A stretch of 64,000 nt of DNA from Parasponia andersonii (GCA_002914805.1 JXTB01000038.1:510211-574210), one strand, 5' to 3'; shown: positions 24,901 through 38,113, counted from the stretch's first letter. Notes: a model not told the origin generated them from the letters alone. Program-made: numbers and translations.

Positions 24901-25278
24901 TTATCGCATCATTGCTGCATCATTACTTCCAAAAGCTTGAACTGACTAGAAAACATATTTCAGCCGAAAGCTTGGAATCTCGATTTGTGCACTTTAACAG
25001 AGAAAAATGTGGTTTTCCATTTCGAAGGTTGAAGTAAATATTTGATGTTTCTTTGCCATTAATCTTTTTTTGAGAATATGAGTTTGATTTGTGGATTAGA
25101 AGTTATTTTATAGTAGAACTTGAAACTATAATGAAAAATAGAAAGTATTTGATCAATTTTTGAGCCTAAAACATATAAACTATAATCTAGGTTATAAAAT
25201 AGCAAGTTCTGTGGCGATAACAAAACCCAGATCTGGATATACAAGAATATCTAATTTCTAAACAACCTGTTTAGAAAG

Positions 25279-25870
25279 TGAGAAATTATACAATATTGAT
25301 TCCAATCGATAGTATTATCGACTCTTGTGTGAAAAACTACATAGGCAAAACCAAGATTTAGTTAGATATGTCTGTCTAATTGCTAGACACTATTTAGAAG
25401 GTGATAAATTATGCAATATCAACTACACTGGAAAATATTATCAAGTCTTGTTTGAAAAATTGCATAGAAGAAAATCATATATCTTGATAGGCAGATCTGT
25501 CTAATTTATAGACATCATGTCTAGGTGATGAGAAATTGTACAATATCGACTTCAGTCGAGAGTATTATCAAGTCTTGTCTAAAAAACTGTATAGGAAAAA
25601 ACCATATATAGATAGACAGATCTATCTAATTTATTGACAATCTATCTAGAACGTGAGAAATTCTACAATATCGACTTCACTCGAGATATTATTAAGTCTT
25701 GTCTAAAAACCTTCGAAGAAGAAACACATATCTGGATAGACAAGTTTGTCTAATTTATAGAAATATTGTCTACAATAGAAGAAATTATACCATAAGGACT
25801 CCACTTGACAGTATCGTTGAGTTTTGTTTGAACAATTGAAGATCTATACTATCGATACTACATGGATAAT
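25279..25870 (+). repeat. Tandem array of a roughly 124-bp unit upstream of the transposase
   Basis: The word agaaattatacaatat-like recurs at about 25281, 25404, 25531, 25656 and 25779, a spacing of 123-125 bp. Each unit has 'gacttcactcgagagtatta', 'agtcttgtctaaaaa', 'gatagacag-tctgtctaat' and 'agacatcatgtctag'. The last two are inverted AGACA/TGTCT pairs like those elsewhere in the element. The array is noncoding and lies in the expected 5' region of the transposase gene. Confidence 0.7.
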
Positions 25871-26038
25871 GTTAGACATAATTATAGAGCCATAAACATG
25901 TAATTGTTATCCTGGCGTTAGACACTCTGTCGACTATGCTAGACACGCTCTCTATATCATCAACACTTATGTCGAGTGAGTAGACACCAATATTGAGCCA
26001 ATTTTAGGTGTAAAAAAGTTATGTCTAGACACTAGACA

Positions 26039-26164
26039 CTGTTGTCTAGGAACTAAAAACACATATCTAACCATTAAAAACACATGTTTAGCCACTACAA
26101 ATGCATATCTAGTAACTAAAGACACATGTCTAGCCATAATAAACACATTTCTAGCAACTAACAT
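26039..26164. repeat. Six copies of a 21-bp tandem repeat
   Basis: Units start at 26039, 26060, 26081, 26102, 26123 and 26144; a typical one is cacatgtctagccataataa. Because 21 is a multiple of three, the minus strand reads as a seven-residue repeat (xxVARHV-like) in an open frame at 25967-26164. I regard that frame as a by-product: it has no partner gene, and the repeat belongs to the TCTAG/AGACA-rich family of this element. Confidence 0.75.
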
Positions 26165-26592
26165 ATGTCAAGCCTAACTAAATTTATTATTTTATGTTTA
26201 GTAATATATATTTCTACCTTTAATTTGTAGTTTATTTTTTATTCAGGTATGTCATCAATACTCATTATCATATTATATGATGGTGTTTAGGAAAATAACG
26301 AAGGTTCTTCCTGGAACTGGAATGGAAAGAGACAATGATCAAGATGCATTTTGGTTAAACCAAATATTACTTTCAAGCAGCTAGTAGATAAGGTATATCA
26401 AACTATAGAAATCGATAATAATGTCTTTGATATAGAATTGAGTTACAAGTCAAATATAGCAATAGATATTATTCTAATAGCTATAGAAAATGACAAAGAT
26501 GTTGTGACTTTTATTTGTTGGCTGAAGAAAGACAACATCCCCCTATGTGACATTGGTTAGAAAGTTGAGAAACATAACTTATAAAAAAGTAT

Positions 26593-27060
26593 TTGTTAAG
26601 GCTTGATGATGTAGCAAATCTAAGAAAATATGACAATGATATGCATTATATGGTGAAAGATGACACAAATGACGATGGTGGTGGTGGTGGTGGTGAAGAG
26701 GAGGAAGATAAAGATAAAGATAAAGATAAAGAGGAAGAGGAAGAGGAAGAGGAAGAGGAAGATGAAGATGAAGAGGAAGAGGACGTCAATGATGATGATG
26801 ATAAATTGGAGGAGGAAAACGATAACAACAATAGAAATGATGAGGAGGTTGCACTTCTTATTAAGCCATATATTAGAAACATAAATCAGGAAGTCCCATG
26901 TGATAGAAATATATTTCACGATGATTACTTTGATAGGGCCTATATAAATATTTTTCCTAATGTTATTCCTGAATCTCATTCTACTCAGGGAAACCATGAC
27001 TCATTGATACAATACGCAAAATCATTTGCACTTCCTCTCATGTACAATTCAGAGGCTTAA
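26593..27060 (+). pseudogene. Acidic low-complexity segment of the MULE transposase
   Basis: This is the longest open piece of the transposase (155 codons). Residues 30-70 are almost all Gly, Glu, Asp and Lys, encoded by repeats of gat/aaa/gag/gaa triplets (26680-26800). Such acidic linkers between the N-terminal domain and the catalytic core are common in plant MULE transposases. The three other frames over this stretch are shadows produced by the triplet repeats. A frame change separates it from both the piece before (ending 26560) and the one after (from 27223). Confidence 0.7.
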
Positions 27061-28317
27061 CTTATTCGTAGTTGAGCAACACAAATAGGTAGCACATCAA
27101 ACTCTATTGTACCATTGATCATTGATGAAGATTACTTTACTGTTGGTCAATATTTTGTTGATAAAAAAGAGTTAAAGAGTAAACTACACATGCTTGCTAT
27201 ATGAAAGAACTTTGAATTCAAAGTGAAGAAATCAGACAAAACTTTATTGGTGTTGGTTTACGTTGCCTCCAATTGCAAGTGGTGGATTCGTGCAATAAAG
27301 TCATCTATCACTAACTTCTTTGTCATTCGCAAGCACTTAAATGAGCATACTTGTTCGTTAGCAATGCACAAGAATCATCATTGGCAAGCAAGTAGTTCTA
27401 TAATTTGAGATCATATAAAATCAAGATATAAAGATGTGAAAGTTGGTCCAACTCCAAGTCAACTAGTCAATGATTTGCACCTTGACTGGGGGTGAAGTGT
27501 ACTTACTAGAAGGCTTGACATGCAAGGAAGCATGCATATAAGTTTATTAGGAGTGATCCAATAACAAGTCATAGTAAGCTCTCATCATACTTGTACATGC
27601 TTGGAAAGACAAATATGGGTACATACACTAAAATCTCACTTGATAAAGATAAGAAGTTCAAATATTTATTTATATCTTTGGGTGTATCCATTAGAGATTT
27701 TCGTTACATAAAGAAAATCATATCCTTAGATGAAACTTTTATGAAATCGGAATTTGGAGGTAATATGTTTATTACAACTGCACAAGATGGAAATTTCCAA
27801 ATATATCCTATTGCTTTTGTATTTTGAATTTTGAGAATAATAATTCTTAGGAATGATATATGACCAAATTACAAGATCAAATACCTGATATGAAGGACTT
27901 AGTGTTTATTTCAGACCGACACAAAAGCATAGCAAAAGCAATTACAAAAACTTACGTATTACATACCATGGAGTTTGTATGTGGTATATAGGACAGAATA
28001 TCAAGAAGGATTTTAGGAGTACTAGGTTAAAACAGTTGTTTGAAGACATTACAAGAGTGTATAAAGTGTCAGAATTTAGGACTCTATTTGTTCGATTTTC
28101 TTATAAGCATCCTACAATCGCACATTATCTTGAGGTTGAGAAGTGTGAATGTTGATCGATGGCTCATTTTCTAGGTAATCGATACAATATTATGACCAGC
28201 AACAATTCTGAGTCATTGAACAGTGCCTTCAATGAAGTCTGAGCATGGCCAATAGTTGCTTTATTAGAACATGTAAGAAGTACTCTAGGTAATTGGTTCT
28301 ATAAACATCATATGGAA

Positions 28318-31300
28318 GTGCAAACCTCAAGAAAACCCTAGACTTATAAAATTAGTTTAATAATTATTAATTATCATGATCTTTTAATGTTAGTGTATTC
28401 TTTTAAAGAATGAATTTATCATGATTCATTTTCTTGTCTAAAATTTTATTGTGTATATTTAATTTCTTCGATCATAGAAATTGAGTAATTATATACTAAT
28501 AAATTTCATAAATATGTTGTAGTGAGATACACACAAGAAAGCCAAGTTGAGCTATGTACCTAATTTCAAATATAAATTATTTTACAATATATATGGTTAT
28601 TGTTGTTAATAAGAAGTAGGCTTAGTTAATTATGTTTACTATTGGGTCCTAAATTGTTTCAGTTCAATAATCATTTATATTGGCCCAATAGGTAATAGAA
28701 AAGTCCAAATTTAAAATTATTAGTACTATTATTTATAATTATCATTAGTTTTAATCTTTTAGTCCAATATCATTTATCTTGACCTAATAGATAATAGGAG
28801 AACCAAAGTTGAAATAAGTATTTTAAGCCCAAGTAATAAATTAATAAGTCACAAGTAAAATATATATATATAAATAATAAAAGAAGAATTAATGGTATAG
28901 CCATTAATATATTTTAATAATATTCATATACATTTATCAATTCACTTATAAGAATAGAAAATGATGTAAAAGACCATTAACATATTTTATCTATATATTA
29001 TCACCATTAAAATAAAAAAATTATTAATTATATTAGAAAATAAAATAAAATTAGATAAGTTATGTAATCGTACATGAATTATTTGAATGTTATATCTATT
29101 ATGTAGATTTTATAGATATTAAATGTAAATATGATAAGATAATACATTATTTTTTTTAGTAGATGATGCATAATTAGGTTAAAAAAATTAATTTACTTGA
29201 TGAAAAGATAACAAATTAAAAAAAATTAGGTAAATGGTGATTATTATTAATATACTTTAATTATATTTTATGTAGATAATTAGCCTATAAATAGGGCATT
29301 CTTTTGTAAACACAATCAAATTCCTTCAATTGTTTTCTTTCATCTCTCTCTCAAAGTTTCTATTTATTCATTATGATTTCAAGAGATTCCTCTTAGAGTT
29401 CTTCAAGTTTTAAGGGAAAAAAAAAGGTAATTCTTAGAACTTTTAGTCTTTCAAGATTTGTATGTTTTATTGTACTTAAGTTCAAATTCAATATATGATA
29501 AATAGAGCTAGAAACCTTATTAAGGTCTGAAATTGTTTTGTGAATTATTTCTATATGTCTACTTAACTTTTTAGAAAGTCTCACTTTTATACCCTATTTC
29601 TATAATTTTATAAAAATTATTTAACACAAGTTAGTCATTAGCAAAGAAAAGCTGTAAAACAAATTTTATATAATTGGTTCTACGATTTCAAAGGGCAAAC
29701 ATTTTTATTTTTGGTTGAAATTTTAAATACAAGTTCATATATATGCTAAATCATTTCTAGAAAGTTTCATAATTTTTTGATGTCTATAAAATAAATTATA
29801 ATTTTCAGATACACAATATTTCAATATTTCAAAATATTGAAATAAATTCTAAGGTATAATTACAAGTGATTAAAGTCCAATAAAATGTTCTATTTTAGAA
29901 TTTACAAATGTTGTACATAAGTTATAATATGTTAATGATGTACTTTTAAGATTTTGAGTTTGTTTGATTTATAAAATATTTCCAAAAATTCAATGATTTT
30001 TGTTTAGTTGTAGTTCTAACAATTTTGTTAAAAATTCTAAATTACAAAAAAAATGGTGATAAGTATTGTTTCTAAATTCTAAACCTTAATCCTTAGATTT
30101 ATTTTTATTTCAAATGAATTCATGTAAATTTTTAGAATGAATAGAATTATATACTATAATATAAAATTCTTTAAGTATGCATCACACACTAAAATTTTAC
30201 AATTTTAATATGAAACATTATTTTAGAATTTATATTATGGATGTTTTCAAACACATAAAATAGGTTTCACATGACTAATGATAGCATATGCTGACATATA
30301 AAATGAATGTTGAGTTATGAATAATAAATTAAAAGGATAAAAAAGAAGTATGTGGTTGCAACAAGGTTAAGTGTGTGGAATTTCACTACGAGTACAAAGT
30401 ACATTTTCTAAGGACTTAAAGTAAGTATAATCTCTCCTATAGCATGGATAGTTTTAAAAGTATATTTTGTTTTGAAATAAAATATTTGAAATGATTAAAT
30501 GTGATATTTTGCCTATATAAGAGATGTTTTGTTTGGCTTGTATATATGCCTATGAATATACATGTCTCCTATGATATTAAGATAAGATAAATTCACTTTA
30601 CAATATTGTTCATAACTTGATAAATATGCTTCAGTTAAAGTAAGTATCAAGAACATGAAATATAAAGTTTGGGTTTAAAATATAGTACATCCATTTATGT
30701 TAAAGAGGAGACTAAGAAAAAGATAAGAATATAAAAATGTCATTCCAACCTCCACTAGGTGAGGATTCCTAAGAGAAGATAAGAACGACCTTTACTAGAT
30801 GAGGATTCCTCAGGAAAAATGTTAAGTTTATGACCGTTGGTGTTTCAGTAGGGTCGCTCCCCTGATTTCCAATCGGTAAGTACGTACTCGGTACGTACCC
30901 AAGGGCCCATAAGAAAGATAAAAAAATTTTAAGATAACATATGTAATAAAAGATTACTTCATAAGATATAAGTTTAAAGATAACATAAAGACGCAAAAAT
31001 TAAACTTTTATAAAATGTTATTTGTATGAAATGTTTTGTGAGTTGAATTATACTTATTGAGCAAAAATTCACATAATATAAATGTCCATGTTGTAGGTAT
31101 CAAAACATTTGTTTTGAACGATGGGTTAACCAGAATCGAGGCGAGGATGGATACGAGGCACGGACTTTAGGATACCTCCATAATAAATTCCGTATATCTT
31201 TTCTTCACTTTAAACAAAATAATTTACTTAAATATGTAAGATTAGGTCTTATGTTTCCTTAAGTTAATATCGAGACGATATATTTAAATATAAAATATTA

Positions 31301-31777
31301 ATTTTAAGATTAAGTAATTATTTTGATATATACAATATGACCAATTTTATTTAAATATTTCTTTATAGAATATCATATACTATTTTGAAGCATATTTTAA
31401 ATAATTAAACATTCTTAAATGAATATTTTTTTAGCATCTAATATTTTGATTTGAATAAATGTAAGACTAAATGGGCTTTGTCAAAAGACTTAAACCTATC
31501 TAAGGAGAGCTTGGAATTTAAGAGATCCACTCCCCTTCTCACCTAGAAGCCTGTTTAGTCGCGCATTATTTGAACCTCAGAAAAAAAAAATATAATATTT
31601 TCTTCAATACTTTGTCTAAATTTTTTAGCATGACATTTGGAATAATTGGTTAACTATCTTAAGAGGATTATATAAATAAAAAAATTGTTATAAATTTTCA
31701 TAGTCTAAGTTTATGATTAAAAAAAAAATAATTTATAAACATACGTAAATGTTGATCTTAAAAAGTCGAGTTATTAC
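28318..31777. other. Transposase intron with inserted LTR-like DNA
   Basis: The first 200-300 bp may be native intron. From roughly 28600 the DNA looks like a long LTR: a TATA-like cctataaatagggc at 29284-29297, a CT-rich leader (29320-29360) and a downstream GC-richer block (30840-30900, ggtaagtacgtactcggtac). No internal retrotransposon gene follows. Boundaries were not resolved, and a solo LTR of another gypsy family is the best guess. Confidence 0.4.
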
Positions 31778-34209
31778 TGTAAAATCAGGTTCTAAATAAG
31801 GGCAATTTGGACTTTTTAAACCCAATGGCATAATTATAAATATCAATTTTTGGAATAAATATTTAAAACATTTGAATATTTAATTAATTTACTACAATGC
31901 CCTTTTTTTCTTATAAATCCCTAAAAACCCTCAAATTCTCAAAGAGAGAGGCTTGGAAAAGAGAAAAAGAGAGAAAGGCGTACTTTTTGTCCCAACTACG
32001 CCGTCCTGCCACTGTCACCTGCCTAGGCCCATGCATAGCCCACATTGAAGGGCTTCTGAAGATGAAGTCAACGCCACCGGTCTTGCCTCGTTTCGAGGTC
32101 GGACGAAGCTGCAGCGACCCAGCCAATATTCTACCTCCGGTGAGGTTTTCCGGCCACCGGAGCGCCATCCGACCTCCATTTTCGACACCTCCAGCAAGTA
32201 GATCTCATCTCATCATCACCAACCAGCTCTAAGTTGTTGCTCGTCAAAAGTCCTTTCCAGTAAGTTTTTACCATATTTATCGTTTTTACCAACAATGTAA
32301 AAAGTAATAATTACGAAATTATTTTGGTTACATGATTTATTTATCCAAGGTAAATATATAAGGTGAAAGAGAGTTAAAAATCATGAATAATTACAGTTGC
32401 TAAAAATAAAAGAGTAACAGTAAGTGTGGTAAATAGTAATTAGAAAAAGAGGACATTTTTATAATTATTTTCAAAGGGTGGTATTTATATAATTCTCAGA
32501 TTTTGGGGCTTAATTAATGCTAGGGACCTCGAAACTGAGTTCTGACTTCGAATTTCGACTCATTGAGGTCAAGACATGAATTTTGATATAATACTACTAT
32601 GTTTCATTGAGAAACGAAAATTGGAATTTTCGTGGCACAAAATTGTACTATTTTGCGTGCCACAATACAGTCCTGCACTAAGATCCATTTTTGACAAAGT
32701 ATATATCTAACCTAGCATTTTAGGTGCTCTGAATTCAATGGTGACCTCCATTTTTGTACTTTAAGCTCTGGTTGAAAAGTCACTTTTTCAAGTGCACTTA
32801 TCGGGAACCTGAAATTACCGTTTAAACACCTGAGTGACCAGTGGGGGATTGTTCGAATGTCATTGAGAAACGAAAATTGGAATTTCGTGGCACAAAATTG
32901 CACCATTTTGTGTGCCACAATACGGTCCTGCACTGAGATCCGTTTTTGACAAAGTATATATCTAACATAGCATTTTTAGGTGCTCTGAATTCAATTGTGA
33001 CCTCCATTTTTATGTTTGAAGCTCTGGTTGGAAAGTCACTTTTTTAAGTGGACTTATCGGGAACCTAAAATTATCGTTTAAACACCTGAGTGACCAGTGG
33101 GGGATTGTTTGAATGTCATTGGCCTGGTATTACTACCATATCGAGGTAAGGGTTCGATTACCTGACTTTTATATTTACTTCGGATTTTAATTTCATTAAA
33201 ACTTATTTATGAAAAATCGTGAATTTATGAAGGTTTAGGAATTGCTAAAAATTATTGGATTTTGCTTGGATTGGGCTGTATGGATTTTATACATATTTTT
33301 GTATTGTGACTATGGGGTAAAACAACAATGTGCTGCTTATGTATAGTAAATCTCAGAATAATATCAAGATGAATTTTAAAGCATGATTTGATTATTAGAT
33401 ACGTGGTTGTTGTATACTATTATATATTGTACAGACCATAGGATCACATACTTGAGTTCCATAATAGCATTGCGGTATTTTTAGATCGCTGGCAAGTTGT
33501 TGCAGCACTAAGTGAGGGACTTAGATCCCTACGCAGGTTTTTGCTGATACGCCTATAGGTAATGTCAAGATACTGGGTACCTCTTCTACAGAAGTATTAC
33601 GGGGCTGTGATAAGAGGATAGGAGCTCACTTATATTCTTGTTGATTTATGATATGTACAATAAGTAGTTTTAGATTTGGTTTTGAATATTTGATTATTTT
33701 GGGTACTAATTATTTTATAAACTTGGTTTATAAATGGATTTTGGAAAAGGTATTAACCATATAGCTTTGGTAAAATTACATCCATCTAAAAGGTAATTGA
33801 ATTTCTATTGAGCATGTGAATGCTCACCCCTTACTTTTTCCCTCTCAGGTAGTGCTTGGCATGATTTTAGAGATTCAGGAGCAGTTTAGGAAGGAGCTAG
33901 TTACCAAGTGGGAAATTGGTAACTTTGTAAGATATTTGTATTTATTTATCTTAGCTTGTAATAAAATACTTAAGAGACAGTTTCACGGACTTGGTCTATA
34001 TAATTAGTGTGCTAGACTATGAGACTACTGATAATAATTCTTGGTTTATTTTAATAAATTTCATTCATGATCTATGTCTAATAGTAATCACAAAACTGTG
34101 GGAATTTTACTATTAAAATTATTTTATAATTTTTTTAAAAAAAATAACTTTTGAATTTCCACTTAAGAATCTCTCTTTCTGCCACTGGCCTGGGGTTTGG
34201 GTCGTGACA
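31778..34209 (+). repeat. Solo gypsy LTR, same family as 3832-5960, inverted
   Basis: It begins TGTAAAATC and ends GTCGTGACA, the TG..CA ends expected of an LTR. There is no polypurine tract before it and no primer-binding site after it, so it is a solo LTR. The 5 bp on each side are ATTAC (31773-31777) and ATTTC (34210-34214), a possible target duplication with one mismatch. It sits in the transposase intron, ending just before the acceptor. A 256-bp internal tandem duplication makes it longer (2432 bp) than its relative. Frames at 31897-32232 and 33816-34007 are not genes. Confidence 0.8.
32604..33115 (+). repeat. 256-bp tandem duplication within the solo LTR
   Basis: The two units run 32604-32859 and 32860-33115, each starting tcattgagaaacgaaaattg (the duplicated edge tcattg recurs once more at 33116). 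The units differ at only a small fraction of positions by eye. Both contain 'cctgcact-agatcc' and end gggggattgtt-gaatg. The left LTR at 3832-5960 is about 300 bp shorter, consistent with a single unit there. Confidence 0.9.
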
Positions 34210-34794
34210 ATTTCAGAAAGCAGAGAAATGTAAGTCTCCTATTACTATCAAAGCTGAAATAATTATGAAACGAAAGTCTGTCCGGTCATACAACATGAAG
34301 ATAAGTCATATTAATCAATTTGAGTTTAATGTCAAAGATGAAGTACTTGATGGGCTAGTTAATATTGAAGAACTAAGTTGTAGTTGTCGAGAGTTTGACA
34401 TTGACAAGATTCCATATGCACATGCCATAGTTGCAGCTCAACATCGAAGTATATATATGTATAGTCTATGCTCTGATTTTTACAAGATTGACTATTAGAG
34501 GATAGCATATAAAGAATCTATTTATACTGTGCCTCAAGAAAAAGACTGGGATGTGCCAGAAGCAACAAGGGCTATAATTGTTAATGCATCAGATAAGAAA
34601 CTCGAAGTGAGAGACCAAAGACAAAAAGAAAGCGTTCCATTGGAGAGTTTTCAAAGAAGAAAAGAAAATGTTCAACTAAAGAATCAGAAAATATAAAGAG
34701 AAAGAAACAAGATAGCGCTCCACCAAAAAGAAAAGAAAATGCTCAAATTATGGAATTTATTGACACAACAAAACTTCATGTAAAGTTTCCATGA

Positions 34795-36442
34795 TATCCA
34801 TATCGAATGGTTCTAGTGTGTCATAATTGTCTATCTTTCTTATCTTTATGATTATGGTTATTGTGTGTTATGTGTCCCAGAGCAACACATCATTTACTGT
34901 GGTTTATTCGAAACTTTGTTGGATGGTATTTTTTGTAGTTTTTTGTACTGTATTGAGTTTGTAATTGCATGTTTGATAAGGCCTTGAATTATGTCAAAAA
35001 ATTTATTACGTTTCTAATTTTTTACAACATTTTGCTAGATGCCACCGTCGGCTCAATCGACAGACATGTCTGTAATACTGACAACCAAGTTCGGTAGACC
35101 AACTAGTCTATACACTTAGACAACTGTGTTTACGAGATAGACAAATTGTCTGGAATGCTAGACACCCGCATCTACTAGACATAAGTTTCTATTATATAGA
35201 CAATATTGTCGAGTGAATCAACAAGCATGTCTGTTATATCAACAACCATGTCTAATGGACTAACATCCTTATCCTTGCTTTAAGAATAATGTAATTCCAT
35301 TAGACAGAGTGTCTAGTATATAGACAGCTAGTCTGTATACCTAGACAAATATTTCTGTGGGTTACATAGACTGTCTAGAATGATAGATACCTACATCTAC
35401 GAGATAGACAATCTGTTTGGAAAGACAGACACATGTGTCTATTAGATAAACAGTACCGTTGATTAAGTCGATAGACATGTCATGTGGCTCGACAGACATG
35501 TGTAACTACAAGTTATTGAGTTTTTTTTCTTCAAAAATATGTTGCTATTTAATATAATGAATAACTATATAATGTTGCAATTTAATGTAGTTATTATTCA
35601 TTACACTTAGTTATTAAGCATACCATGGAGTTTGTTATGATGACATTGTCATAGTAGGAATATTTTCAATAGTAATACACAAATTATCATAGTAGGAATG
35701 TTTCTAATAGTAATGCACAAATTGTTGTCTAAGTTTCAACTAGTAATGAATAACGTGGTTACTAAGTTTGCAAAACTTTTAGATTCATATAATTATATTA
35801 TTTTTTATTTAGTTTATTACAATGTGATCACATTAGATAGAGTATCTAGTAGATAGATAGCTAGTCTGTACACCTAGACAAATATGTTTATGGGATAGAC
35901 AAACTATCTGGAATGATAAACACCTACGTGTACTAGATAGACAATCTATCTAGAAAGACAGACACAGGGGTTTATTAGATAGACAGTACTGTCGATGGAC
36001 TCGACAGACATGTTAGCTCGACAAACATGTGTAAGTACATGTTATTGAGTATTTTTTTGGGTCAAAAAAGATGTTGCAACATAATATAATGAATAACTAT
36101 ATAATGTTGCAATTTAATGTAGTTATTATTCATTATACTAAGTTATTGAGTACGCTATGGAGTTTGTAATGATAACATTTTATTATCATAGTAAGAACAT
36201 TTCCAATAGTAATGCACAAATTATTGTCTAAGTTTCCACTAGTAATGAAAAAAAGTGGTTACCAAGTTTACAAAACTCTTAGATTTGTGTAATTATATTG
36301 TTTTTTTAATTCTGTGTATGATAATTTGATTTCATTAGACATTGTGTCTAGCAAATAGATAACTAGTCTATATACCTAGACACAAGTGTCTATGGGATAG
36401 ATATATTGTCCAGAATGATAGACACCTGTATCTACCAGATAG
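34795..36442 (+). repeat. Large tandem repeat (about 500-530 bp period) between the two MULE genes
   Basis: The word cattaga-aga-gt-tctag starts at 35298, 35831 and 36333. Between these marks the same order recurs: 'gctagtctgta-acctagac', 'gggatagac', 'actagatagac', 'agacaga-catgt', 'gttattgag', 'gttgcaatttaatgtagtt', 'tagtaatgcacaaatt'. The third unit is cut by the Angela insertion and resumes at 46427. A less ordered lead-in with the same AGACA/TCTAG words covers 35041-35297. No open frame is found. It lies in the 3' flanks of two convergent genes. Confidence 0.75.
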
Positions 36443-36447
36443 AAACA
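36443..36447 (+). repeat. Target-site duplication AAACA, left side of Angela element
   Basis: AAACA here and at 46427-46431 directly abut the two outer LTR ends (TGCTGG... and ...CCAACA). The sequence on either side reads as a continuation of one MULE repeat unit. Confidence 0.9.
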
Positions 36448-38113
36448 TGCTGGTGTTTATTGGAATAAATTTCCAGAAAATCTTTTCATAAAATTATTTT
36501 CAAGAATACCATAGTTTTGTAAAATCAAGAAACGCAGTGGAATATGTCGTATCAAATTTTTCTTTTTACAAAACGTTTCAGACCATTATCTAACATGAAT
36601 TATCTCTTGATTTAGACAAGAACAATACACAGATTCCCTCTTCAACCTTCTCATCTTCCTGTCTATTCTCAAAAGCTGTTTGATTGATCCGATGGGTGGT
36701 CACCTTCTTGATTCCTAACAAAAGAGATCCGCAGATGAACAAGAAGACAATCTTCTCGAACCGATTTCTCCAGGATGGCCGAAACACCAAGGACAGTGAA
36801 TCCCTAGTGGTGGCCGATTTTCTTTGCTCTCTCTCTCCCTCTATTTTTTTTGTGACACTCTCTTCTCAAGGGGTGTTTCACGTGTAACACTTGTGTCTTG
36901 TTGCTAGAGAATTTTTCTCTAAAATATAGAGAGATTAGTAAAGCCTAATGGGCTTATTGGGCTTGTTGGGCTCAACTGATCATCAAATGACTATTGGGCT
37001 TTAATTTCAGCTAGACAGGGGACCAGATGGATCCATAAAGCCCAAACTCCAATGAACCATATACCTACTTCATAATTAACTCTTAATTATGATTGGACCT
37101 TGTCCATTAATGTTGGGGCACACCACTATAGGCCCAATATTGAACTCTTAGACTAAATGTCATTTATTTTCTGTGAAGCTTATTAACAATTAATTAGCTT
37201 GATCTATTTAGCATATACTATACCTGTAGACATACCCCCAATGCAATACTGTAATAGTAGGATGAAATTACCGTATTACCCCTCTAGTACATATTTACCT
37301 TTGAGTTGTCATTTTTCATCTAATGGATAATAGTTGACTATGGTGTTTGTATCTGCTTATATCAATACAATCAAATTCACATAGTGAATACCAGAGCCCT
37401 GGTTTATATTATCCAAGTACTTGAAAAAACTCAAAGTGACATCATGTTCATGGTGTCCATCATGAAAAATGTTCTACACATTTCATATACCTTATCTTCC
37501 AAGATACTAGAGTTCGAACTGGAGTTCGAATCATAAATCGGAACTAGTCCTTTGGTAACTCAAAAAGATAAAACACATGAAAATAAGTTCGTTAATCACT
37601 AGGATTAAGGTATTCTATAATAGTGCTAGATTAGTAAAAATAGAAATTTGAATTACGGCACTTAACCTCAAATTCTAATTCACTAGGTCCTGTTCGATAC
37701 TGTTATAACTTTCTTATAATATAATAGTGTTTCTATCCTGAAGACTCACTTCGATAATTAGAGACTTCATTAATTAAATAGACAACATTACATTCTATGG
37801 CATAGTAAAGTATTTCATCTTCAATATGCAGAATGCGAACAATTTAATTTAGACATAATGAAATAAAGAATATAATGTCTCCCACATATGAACTCATCAT
37901 ATGAATAATTCTTTATTACTCATTTCATGTCTTGGAATCTTTTAGATGTTTGTATAAGATAAAAATACACATCACATGTATATCAATGGGACATAAATGA
38001 AATAGAAATTCATAACATCTAATTTATTAATAACAAATAGATACTAAATAATCCAATAAATATTGTTTATAATGTCTAAATAATAAACTGCTTTATAGGA
38101 TATTATTCCAACA
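36448..38113 (-). repeat. 3' LTR of the Angela-like element
   Basis: On + it runs tgctggtgtttattgg ... attattccaaca; its mates are 44764-46426 and, in the other orientation, the solo LTR 50636-52316. Just right of it, 38114-38124 (minus AAGTGGGAGAG) is the polypurine tract that marks the element's 3' side. The frames at 36590-36887 lie in the transcribed part of the LTR and are not genes. Confidence 0.92.

Larger units (their letters stand above)
26249..34794 (+). pseudogene. MULE transposase gene (MuDR/Kaonashi type), broken, with one large intron
   Basis: The start ATG at 26249 follows a good acceptor (tattcag). Exon material runs to 28317: N-terminal MuDR domain (LVKPNITFKQLVDKVYQTIE), an Asp/Glu-rich segment (about 26680-26830), a MuDR zinc-binding-like part (NEHTCSLAMHKNHHWQASS), the MULE catalytic core (IISLDETFMKSEFGG, TAQDGNFQIYPIAF, LVFISDRHKSIAKAI) and the helical part (NRYNIMTSNNSESLNSAF). 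A donor GT at 28318 and acceptor tttcag ending 34216 fit a phase-0 intron. Exon 2 has NQFEFNVKDEV and a SWIM zinc finger CSCREFD..YAHA, whose usual third Cys is Tyr, and a basic tail ending at a stop at 34794. The two catalytic Asp residues visible (LDETF, ISDRH) are kept, but stops and frameshifts abolish the protein. Confidence 0.85.

Noticed and set aside
26039-26164. Repeats considered as a CRISPR-like array
   Set aside because: Contiguous 21-bp tandem units without spacers in plant DNA; not a CRISPR.
26620-26997. Minus-strand frames of up to 125 codons across the acidic segment
   Set aside because: Shadows of the triplet repeats in the transposase exon; low complexity only.
31897-32232. 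111-codon plus-strand frame and its shadows
   Set aside because: Lies in the transcribed part of a solo LTR; the related LTR at 3832-5960 does not keep the frame.
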